DNA from: Fidelibacterota bacterium
GTDB taxonomy: Bacteria; Fidelibacterota; Marinisomatia; Marinisomatales; UBA1611
Direction of reading: 5' to 3'
DNA: 46,950 bases
Assembly (NCBI GenBank): GCA_029936885.1
Contig: JAPYRR010000004.1
Span: forward strand, 3,224 to 50,173
Shown: positions 21,665 to 29,017 of the stretch, piece after piece
How positions within the stretch are numbered: position 1 is the first letter of the stretch
Layout: every line of letters starts with the position of its first letter
The notes under the pieces: model-generated
Told to the model about the DNA's origin: nothing
Seen by the model: the letters and a program-made list of their open reading frames with translations, nothing else
Database searches by the model: none
Translations under genes and position numbers: made by a program

Positions 21665-22194
21665 AAAACCCATATCTTGTTGTGATTGATGTTCAGGAAA
21701 AATTGTATCCCGTTATGCATGAAAAAGAAATTTTCCTGAAAAATCTGCATATCCTTATCAAGGGATTTCAATTATTTAATCTCCCCATTCTCATAACGGA
21801 GCAAGTCCCCGATAAACTAGGACCCACCATTGAACCAATTCTGGCTTTACTCCCTGATGTTAAACCAATTATTAAAACATCATTTTCTTGCGCCGGAGAT
21901 GTAGGTTTCACGTGGCAGGCCGGAAGTCATTCCAGTTGTGATGGTGTTGTGTTGGCTGGAATTGAATCTCACGTCTGTGTTTATCAAACCGAACGAGATT
22001 TGATTCATCGTGGAGAGCATGTGGAAGTGGTGACTGATGCAGTTACATCTCGGGATCCTAATAATCATCGCATTGCTTTAGATCGAATTCTGAATAATGG
22101 AGGATTTTTAACCACTGTTGAAATGTTGCTTTTTAGTCTTCAGGAAAATGCAGAGGGAGAAACATTTAAGGAATTAATCAAGTTAGTGAAATAG
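21661..22194 (+). CDS. Isochorismatase/nicotinamidase family hydrolase
   Basis: VVIDVQEKLYPVM, LITEQVPDKLG, VVLAGIESHVCVYQTERDL; ATGA overlap with preceding gene. Confidence 0.9.
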   Translation: MKNPYLVVIDVQEKLYPVMHEKEIFLKNLHILIKGFQLFNLPILITEQVPDKLGPTIEPILALLPDVKPIIKTSFSCAGDVGFTWQAGSHSSCDGVVLAGIESHVCVYQTERDLIHRGEHVEVVTDAVTSRDPNNHRIALDRILNNGGFLTTVEMLLFSLQENAEGETFKELIKLVK

Positions 22195-22230
22195 GTCTGT
22201 TCTTATAAGGGGAAGAGAAATAGGGCAGTT

Positions 22231-22380
22231 GTGGATACTGAAATTAAACTCACCACATCGAGTGGCAGAAAAATACATAATAAAGGGCATGGTACATATT
22301 TACTCCGTTGGATAAACGGATTATGGAAAGTGGTGCATACCCAATCAGCGAGTAAACCGGCCAGTAAAAATAATCAATAA
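22231..22380 (+). pseudogene. Possible C-terminal remnant of a SnoaL/NTF2-like (DUF4440-type) protein
   Basis: GTG ORF reads VDTEIKLTTSSGRKIHNKGHGTYLLRWINGLWKVVHTQSASKPASKNNQ*, resembling the last strands of SnoaL-like domains (G-R-W-I-V-H). Stop overlaps next ATG (TAATG). Confidence 0.4.
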
Positions 22381-22913
22381 TGTTCATTCCATCTCACATC
22401 GCATCCGGATATTTACTCGGAAGAATCCTAAAATGTTCTTCATGGACAGTTTATCCCTTTATTCCAATTCTCTTATTTGCATCTATCTTACCAGATGCAG
22501 ATGGCATCTTTTCATCCACAGTGGCGGGACACCATTCTGTATTGCACACACCCATTTTTTGGATAATTATTTTTGCAGGAATGATTGTGATTCAAAAATG
22601 GAAGAAAATGGAAATATTAAAACCGATTTCGTTGGGACTATTTTTGGGGACACAAATTCACTTGATTACGGATTGGCTCACGGCAAGAACGGTAGGAATT
22701 CAATGGTTTTATCCATTCAATCAAACCGATTATTATTTATATCAAATTCGTCCGGAGGAAGGCCAAGTCACAGTTTGGGAAATGATCCAAAATCCGTATT
22801 TCTCATTCTATATGGAAAATGCTGTTTTATTTTGGGCGGAAATTGGAGTAACCTTTATCGCATTGTCATTAACCTTAAGCAATATTTTACGTAATAAATT
22901 TTCAAATAAATAA
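22380..22913 (+). CDS. YdjM/DUF457-like membrane metal-dependent hydrolase family protein
   Basis: SHIASGYLLGR...SILPDADGIFSSTVAGHHSVLHTPIFW; several TM segments. Confidence 0.75.
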   Translation: MFIPSHIASGYLLGRILKCSSWTVYPFIPILLFASILPDADGIFSSTVAGHHSVLHTPIFWIIIFAGMIVIQKWKKMEILKPISLGLFLGTQIHLITDWLTARTVGIQWFYPFNQTDYYLYQIRPEEGQVTVWEMIQNPYFSFYMENAVLFWAEIGVTFIALSLTLSNILRNKFSNK

Positions 22914-22929
22914 ACGAAAGGAATCAAAC

Positions 22930-23268
22930 ATGAAAAATATAATCATCATAATTTTCACAAGTCTTATCCTTGTACTGGTGGGATGTAGTAAGGGCGAAGC
23001 AAAACAGGCAAATATTGCCTTAACAACAATGCAATGTGGTATGTGTGAATCAACCATTGAAAAGGGAATGGCAAAGGTTAATGGCATTACAAAGTTCGAT
23101 GTAGATATGTCGGCTAAATCGGGTCATGTAACTTATAACGCATCGATTATAGATTTAGCATCTATCGAAAAAGCGGTGTCTGCATTAGGATATCAAGCCA
23201 ATAAAACTTTGGCAGATCCTGTGGCTTACGAAGCATTACCCGGATGTTGTAAAGTCGGTGGAATGTAA
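22930..23268 (+). CDS. Heavy-metal-associated (HMA) domain lipoprotein
   Basis: Lipobox LVLVGC; TTMQCGMCESTIEKGMAKVNGI (CxxC); C-terminal GCCKVGGM. Confidence 0.85.
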   Translation: MKNIIIIIFTSLILVLVGCSKGEAKQANIALTTMQCGMCESTIEKGMAKVNGITKFDVDMSAKSGHVTYNASIIDLASIEKAVSALGYQANKTLADPVAYEALPGCCKVGGM

Positions 23269-23328
23269 ATAAATGAAGGATAAAATCTTCTCTATTTCTA
23301 ATAATCCTAATCGGATGAGTGTAACTGA

Positions 23329-24525
23329 ATGAAACGTTACTTTTCATTTTTACTTTTATTATTAATAGCTGCGTGTTCGTCTCCCAAAATTGCTGAAGCA
23401 CCTTTTGGGGAAGGAAGTCGATATCCACATTTAACAAATACGGAAAATTGCGGATTACTTGTTTCTTGGTTTGAGCCTGTTGATTCAACCACTTTCGGAT
23501 TATTTTGGTCTGAATATGAAAATAAGATTTGGTCGAAAAAGAGTCTCATTTATTCTTCGACGGACTTTTTCATTAATTGGGCTGATTTTCCGTCTATTTT
23601 TGAATTAAATGAGAATACGATTGTGGCTCATTGGCCAGAAATGAGTGCTGATGGAACGTATGATTATGACGTAAGAATCTCCTATTCAAATGATCGAGGG
23701 AAGACTTGGAGCAAACCAGTCATTCCACACAGAGATGGTAAACATGCTGAACATGGGTTTGTCTCCATTTACAAAAATGAAAATCATGATTTGGGATTGG
23801 TCTGGCTAGATGGTCGTGAAATGGCTGGCGGACATGGTCATGGCAGCGCAGGAAATATGAATCTGTATTCTACATCTTTTGATTCAAATTTTAAACAAAA
23901 TGAAGATATACAGATTGATAACATGGTTTGCGAATGTTGTCCCACATCAGCCGTGCAAATTGGGAATGTCACTTTAGTCGCTTATCGCGACAGAAATGAA
24001 GCTGAAGTTCGGAATATAAATATTCTTCGAAAAGTAAACGGCAATTGGGGAAAATCTTATTCCGTTCACGATGATAATTGGATCATCTCAGGGTGTCCCG
24101 TAAATGGACCGAAATTGACTGAAAAAGATGGAAAAGTTGCCATTGCATGGTTTACGGCTCCGGAGGGTGAATCCCAAATAAATGTAGCATTCTCGAGTGA
24201 TAAAGGTAAAACTTTCTCTGACCCAATTCGAGTGGATGCGGGCAAATCCCAAGGAAGGGTCGATTTACAATGGATTGATGAAAATACCGTTTTAGCCAGT
24301 TGGTTAGAGGCTGATCAAGAAAATTCATCCATTGTTTATCGAAAAATAGCAACCAATGGAATTTTGTCTGAAATAACTTCCATAGAAACCTTGGGTGGCG
24401 GACGAGGCATTGGTTATCCTCAGATGGAAATTGCAGGAAATCAAATTTTATTTTTATGGACAAACCCTATTGGTAAAACGAGAATTGAATCAAAGTGGGT
24501 CAACAATTATCATCCAAGCAAATAA
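23329..24525 (+). CDS. Lipoprotein with BNR/sialidase-like beta-propeller and conserved Cys motifs (CECC, GCPVNGP)
   Basis: Lipobox LIAAC; BNR Asp-box motifs SNDRGKTWSKP, SSDKGKTFSDP; MVCECCPTSA. Confidence 0.75.
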   Translation: MKRYFSFLLLLLIAACSSPKIAEAPFGEGSRYPHLTNTENCGLLVSWFEPVDSTTFGLFWSEYENKIWSKKSLIYSSTDFFINWADFPSIFELNENTIVAHWPEMSADGTYDYDVRISYSNDRGKTWSKPVIPHRDGKHAEHGFVSIYKNENHDLGLVWLDGREMAGGHGHGSAGNMNLYSTSFDSNFKQNEDIQIDNMVCECCPTSAVQIGNVTLVAYRDRNEAEVRNINILRKVNGNWGKSYSVHDDNWIISGCPVNGPKLTEKDGKVAIAWFTAPEGESQINVAFSSDKGKTFSDPIRVDAGKSQGRVDLQWIDENTVLASWLEADQENSSIVYRKIATNGILSEITSIETLGGGRGIGYPQMEIAGNQILFLWTNPIGKTRIESKWVNNYHPSK

Positions 24526-24568
24526 TATTCGATTACGATTTACAATGAGTTAAAAAGGAGATAAGAAT

Positions 24569-25252
24569 ATTATAAGGATTTTAACAATTATACCGATTTG
24601 GGTATTTATCCTATTGCCAATATCCGTATTTGCACATGGTGTCACCACGGGTGATCAAGGATATATCCAAGAGATAAGTGGAATAAATTTTATTCCATTT
24701 ATGTATTTGGGTGCTAAACATATGGTAACTGGATATGATCATTTACTTTTCCTAATCGGTGTAATATTTTTTCTATATCGACTCAAAGATATTGGAATTT
24801 ATGTTAGTCTTTTTGCTCTAGGACATTCATCCACGTTATTATTGGGCGTTTTTGCTGATATTCATATTAACGCATTTATTATAGACGCAATAATTGGATT
24901 GTCTGTTGTGTATAAAGCCTTGGATAATTTGGGCGCATTTCAACGGTGGTTTGGTGTTCAACCGAATACGAAGATTTCCACATTAATTTTTGGATTATTT
25001 CATGGATTTGGTTTGGCCACAAAAATTATTGAATTTGAAATGGACTCCAATGGATTATTTACGAATTTGATTGCTTTTAATATTGGTGTCGAGATCGGTC
25101 AATTATTGGCATTATCTATGATTTTGATTCTCATGAGTTATTGGCGAAAACGGGAAAATTTCATCAAACATGCCTATTCAGCCAATGTTGTCTTGATGAC
25201 ATTAGGTTTTATGCTTACAGGATATCAACTTTTTGGATTTTTTAATTCATAA
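24569..25252 (+). CDS. HupE/UreJ family membrane protein (probable start ATT at 24569; ORF track lists TTG 24614)
   Basis: FMYLGAKHMVTGYDHLLFLIGVIFFL, FALGHSSTLLLG, LIFGLFHGFGLA. SD AAGGAG at 24555-24560; reading from ATT gives the signal peptide MIRILTIIPIWVFILLPISVFA|HG. Confidence 0.8.
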   Translation: MIRILTIIPIWVFILLPISVFAHGVTTGDQGYIQEISGINFIPFMYLGAKHMVTGYDHLLFLIGVIFFLYRLKDIGIYVSLFALGHSSTLLLGVFADIHINAFIIDAIIGLSVVYKALDNLGAFQRWFGVQPNTKISTLIFGLFHGFGLATKIIEFEMDSNGLFTNLIAFNIGVEIGQLLALSMILILMSYWRKRENFIKHAYSANVVLMTLGFMLTGYQLFGFFNS

Positions 25253-25263
25253 AATGGAAAATA

Positions 25264-25863
25264 ATGAATCATCAATATAAACCATCTGAAAGTGATTTGC
25301 CTTCATCATCACAACTTTTTAAATCTACCATTATTGCTGTTCTCGTGGCTGGTATTTTGTTACTGCTCGTTATTTTACCTGCTGAATATGGTGTTGACCC
25401 TACGGGTGTTGGCGATTTTTTGGGTTTAAAGAAAATGGGTGAAATAAAAGTCTCTCTTGAGAAAGAAGCAATAATTGAACCAGTAGTCTTTAAGGATAAT
25501 TCGGTTCAACCTGAAAAAGAAAAATCAAAATCGGTTGAAGGAAATCATGATATAACAGAAATATTAATCGCACCTGACGAAGCCATTGAAATAAAGTTAG
25601 AAATGAAAAAGGGAGCAGTTGCAAACTATCAATGGTCTACCAATAATGGAGCATTAAATTTCAATTTACATGGAGATGGTTATATTGGAATGCACAAAAC
25701 CACCACTTATAAAAAAGGGCGAATGGTAAGTTCTGACAAGGGCGAACTTATAGCTGAATTTGATGGGTTTCATGGCTGGTTTTGGCGGAATCGAAATAAC
25801 AAACCTGTTACAGTTTCTTTAGAAACCACCGGCGATTATATATCAATTAAACGAATCAAATAA
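25264..25863 (+). CDS. Transmembrane anchor protein typically linked to HupE/UreJ
   Basis: Single N-terminal TM, EYGVDPTGVGDFLGLKKMGEIK, C-terminal FHGWFWRNRNNKPVTVSLETTGDY. Confidence 0.75.
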   Translation: MNHQYKPSESDLPSSSQLFKSTIIAVLVAGILLLLVILPAEYGVDPTGVGDFLGLKKMGEIKVSLEKEAIIEPVVFKDNSVQPEKEKSKSVEGNHDITEILIAPDEAIEIKLEMKKGAVANYQWSTNNGALNFNLHGDGYIGMHKTTTYKKGRMVSSDKGELIAEFDGFHGWFWRNRNNKPVTVSLETTGDYISIKRIK

Positions 25864-25898
25864 ATGAGTTATGGATAAAAGATGAAAGATATAGTTGA

Positions 25899-26138
25899 AA
25901 TATTAGTGAGTCTAGGCCTGACGAGACCCATGATGATTACATGAATAAATCATGGAATAAGACGGATGAAAATATTGATGCAAAAATTTTAGGATTCTAT
26001 TCCACGAAACATCATGCAATTTTTACGCACCATTCCACCAATTCACATATGCATTTTTATCATGAATTATCTGGATTATTTGGACATGTGGATGAATTGG
26101 TTTTAAGTGAAAAGGTTATTCTCCAAATCCCTAAATAA
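25899..26138 (+). pseudogene. C-terminal remnant of acetolactate decarboxylase-like protein
   Basis: AKILGFYSTKHHAIFTHHSTNSHMHFYHELSGLFGHVDELVLSEKVILQIPK resembles BudA-like C-termini (GIFTHHDS..HMH....GHLDEL); N-terminal two-thirds absent. Confidence 0.65.
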
Positions 26139-26184
26139 TTTATTGGGAATTTTCAGTCCTTGTGTAAATTTCCATCGTAATTCG

Positions 26185-27861
26185 ATGAAACATTCTATCT
26201 TAAAATCCCTCACCCATTTTCTCATTTGCTTATTTTTAGTTGGATCAATCCCCTTTTCTTCTAATTCATCTGCTTCAAAGTTGTACGCAGACGAGGCAAA
26301 AAAGAAAAAGAAGAAAAAATCGTCTTCTAAGAAGTCCAAGAAAAAGAAGTCGAGTAAAGACTCAGGTAAAAAGAAAAAATCCAGCAAAAAGAAAAAGGAG
26401 AAAAAAAACCATCTTGAGCGCTTTGACAGTTTAAGTGATGAGCAGAAGATGGAAATCCTTAATTCAGCGGCCCTATTACGCAAAGAATATAAGATGCAAG
26501 GCAGTGACCGGGGCGATTTGAAACGCAATCTCGAACGGGGTCGTGATCACTCAGGAAAAAAAGCTCCACGTGTCAATGCTGCAGCTTATGCAGATGAATT
26601 ATTTAATCTGACGGGAGAACTCCAGGCTTCTAATAAAGAGATTGCTCGAGCTACAAAATATTTCCAGTTGGAAAAGCCAGTTAAAAAGGCAGTTGCTTTA
26701 GACTCAAAACCATTTTTCTCTAGAGATGATTTTGAAAAAGAAGCTCGATTAAATCCAGATAATTTATACAGTCAACGTCAGTTAGGATTACACTATGAAG
26801 CAAATGGAGATTATTCATCGGCTAAAGATGTTTATCTTCGTGAAGTAGCAAAAAAACCTGAGAACCCAGATGTCCATTATTTTCTTGGATCTTTATATGC
26901 AACTCTAGGGGAATATAAAAAATCGAAGAACGCATTTGAAGAAGCTCTTTATCTGGATCCAAACCACGGAGCAACCATAGAGGCTATGTCTATGTACGTA
27001 GGATCTAAATCTCAAAAAAAGCTAAGCAATGATATTTTGAGATTATCATCAGAAAAAGCACCTGATGGACCCGCAAGAAAGTTGACACTTATTAGGGAAA
27101 AAATGGCATCGGGGAATTATATCGAAGCTTTGAACTTATCTGATGAAGCATCTAAGCAATTCCCATCACATTCTGGGTTTATTCAACTTATGGGCGAAAA
27201 CCACTTAAAGCTGGGAAAAATTGAAAATGCAAAAAAATCATTTCAACGAGCTGTCAAACTAAATCCAAGGGAAATTCAACCTCATATTTCTCTTGCTGAT
27301 CTTTATTTTGATCAAGGAAAATTTGTATACGCTGCTTTGTCTTTTAGTGATGCAGTTTATTTAGATCCGGATAATTCAGATTATCGTTATATGCAGGGAT
27401 TGAGCTATTTTAATGCAAATGAATGGGGTCGAACTGCTGCTTCATGGGAAGATCTTCTTCATTATCGCCCAAATGACGCTATTGTTCGTAACTTGCTTCC
27501 CCAGACATATTATGTTATGGCTGTAGAATATAATAGAATCGGGAATCCTACCATGGGTCGGCAAGCTTTTAAAAATGCTCTTTCAGTGAATAATAATACT
27601 TCAGCATGGCTTTCTGGTGCAATGGGGGTATTAGGAAACTATTATAGAGAGAAGAATTTATATAGCGAATCGCTTATCGCTTTTCAAGAAGTTCTAGAAT
27701 TGAGTCCAATGGATGCCGACGCTTATATGGGCATTGGAATTACGTATTGGAAAATGGATGAAAAGCAGCTCGCAAGAGCATCTTGGGAAAAAAGTCTCAG
27801 GATCAAACCGGACCATAATGAGTCACGCGGATGGTTGATCTTATCCTCCCCAGGATCTTGA
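26185..27861 (+). CDS. TPR-repeat protein with signal peptide and poly-Lys/Ser segment
   Basis: ATG at 26185 gives MKHSILKSLTHFLICLFLVGSIPFSSNSSA signal; Lys/Ser tract; multiple TPRs (DVHYFLGSLYATLGEYKKSKNAFEEALYLDPNH). ORF track start 26107 (GTG) precedes it. Confidence 0.85.
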   Translation: MKHSILKSLTHFLICLFLVGSIPFSSNSSASKLYADEAKKKKKKKSSSKKSKKKKSSKDSGKKKKSSKKKKEKKNHLERFDSLSDEQKMEILNSAALLRKEYKMQGSDRGDLKRNLERGRDHSGKKAPRVNAAAYADELFNLTGELQASNKEIARATKYFQLEKPVKKAVALDSKPFFSRDDFEKEARLNPDNLYSQRQLGLHYEANGDYSSAKDVYLREVAKKPENPDVHYFLGSLYATLGEYKKSKNAFEEALYLDPNHGATIEAMSMYVGSKSQKKLSNDILRLSSEKAPDGPARKLTLIREKMASGNYIEALNLSDEASKQFPSHSGFIQLMGENHLKLGKIENAKKSFQRAVKLNPREIQPHISLADLYFDQGKFVYAALSFSDAVYLDPDNSDYRYMQGLSYFNANEWGRTAASWEDLLHYRPNDAIVRNLLPQTYYVMAVEYNRIGNPTMGRQAFKNALSVNNNTSAWLSGAMGVLGNYYREKNLYSESLIAFQEVLELSPMDADAYMGIGITYWKMDEKQLARASWEKSLRIKPDHNESRGWLILSSPGS

Positions 27862-27867
27862 TTTATA

Positions 27868-27892
27868 TTAATTCAAATTCCTTAATTCAAAT
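27868..27892. repeat. 11-bp perfect direct repeat TTAATTCAAAT-tcc-TTAATTCAAAT just upstream of start codon
   Basis: Read directly from sequence. Confidence 0.8.
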
Positions 27893-27896
27893 CTAA

Positions 27897-29012
27897 ATGT
27901 TCCGCGGTCTTTTTTTATTGATCTTACCTCTCTCTGTCATTTTTAGTGATGATTTTTACCCTGGGGATTCCATTGTTCATGAAGGTGTTTATGCTTTTTA
28001 TAATTATGAATTTGACAGGGGGATTTCAATATTATCGCAAGCACGGATTGATTACCCAGATCATCCTGGAGTACATCTTATTTGGGCAGCTGCGCGATGG
28101 GTGAGAAGCCAAGCTTACGATTCTGTGAATGAAACCCATATTGTGCTTGAAACTGATTTGATGGAAATAAAACCTATTTATGAAAATTTAATATCTCGCT
28201 ATCCCCAAGACCCAGTATACCAATTATACCAAGGGTCAAGTGTAGGATTAAGCGCCCGAGTTACACTTGGCCGAAAAGAATGGTTGAAAACTTTATACCG
28301 TGCTTACTCAGGATTTTCTATAATAGGAAAAGTATCAGCAGAATCTCCACATCTAAAAGATGCAAGCCTAGCCATAGGCATTGTGGAGTATTATGCGGGG
28401 ATCAGCAATATCCTTTTAAAATGGGCAGTAAATCTTTATGGACTAAACGCTTCAAGTGAAGATGGATTAAATACAATTTCTATTGCAGCAAATGAAAGTG
28501 ATTGGGCCTGGATCGAGGCGAAAGGAATTCTCAGCTTTCTTTATTTATGGGTAGAAGATGAACCTGAATTGGCTTATGAATATTCCAGTTCATTGGTGGA
28601 ACATTTTCCCAAGAATTATTATTTTAATCTTTTGTTGCTTGAGTCTATGATTCGTACAAACCATACCCATAAATCTTTAGATCAAATTAAAGAGATTGAT
28701 AATCTTACCCGAGACCTTACGGATAGACAAAAAGACTGGTATGCCCCTTATCTTGATTACGAAAAAGCACTATTAGCTTTCCACAGTGAACAATTTGCAA
28801 TTTCATTGGATTTGCTAGAAAAGGCAATTAGTTCATATTCCGCCGAGTTGGATATAATTTTGGGAAATGCATATCTCTTAAAAGGTATGACATTAGATAA
28901 AATGAATAATCGAACCGATGCAATATCTGCCTATAAAAAGTGTTTAAAGCTCGATAATTTTTCATCTGCTATGAAAAAAGCAAAACATTATTTAAACCAA
29001 CCTTACCAATAA
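27897..29012 (+). CDS. Secreted TPR-like protein of unknown function
   Basis: Signal peptide MFRGLFLLILPLSVIFS; helical repeats; C-terminal TPR (NAYLLKGMTLDKMNNRTDAISAYKKCLKL). Confidence 0.7.
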   Translation: MFRGLFLLILPLSVIFSDDFYPGDSIVHEGVYAFYNYEFDRGISILSQARIDYPDHPGVHLIWAAARWVRSQAYDSVNETHIVLETDLMEIKPIYENLISRYPQDPVYQLYQGSSVGLSARVTLGRKEWLKTLYRAYSGFSIIGKVSAESPHLKDASLAIGIVEYYAGISNILLKWAVNLYGLNASSEDGLNTISIAANESDWAWIEAKGILSFLYLWVEDEPELAYEYSSSLVEHFPKNYYFNLLLLESMIRTNHTHKSLDQIKEIDNLTRDLTDRQKDWYAPYLDYEKALLAFHSEQFAISLDLLEKAISSYSAELDIILGNAYLLKGMTLDKMNNRTDAISAYKKCLKLDNFSSAMKKAKHYLNQPYQ

Positions 29013-29017
29013 TATTA

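Noticed and set aside
22433-22894. 153-aa + strand ORF in another frame of the YdjM-like gene
   Set aside because: The YdjM-like frame has family motifs and coupled start; the alternative frame has none.
23162-23549. Minus-strand ORFs around the HMA/propeller gene junction
   Set aside because: Overlap two supported + strand genes, no motifs.
23329-24525. Functional call as an exo-alpha-sialidase
   Set aside because: Only generic Asp-box repeats support it; Cys motifs and neighbourhood argue for another role.
26103-26528. Minus-strand ORF of 141 aa rich in Phe/Asp/Ser
   Set aside because: Antisense to the Lys/Ser tract of the TPR protein; its composition is the mirror of poly-AAR codons, and it has no family motifs.
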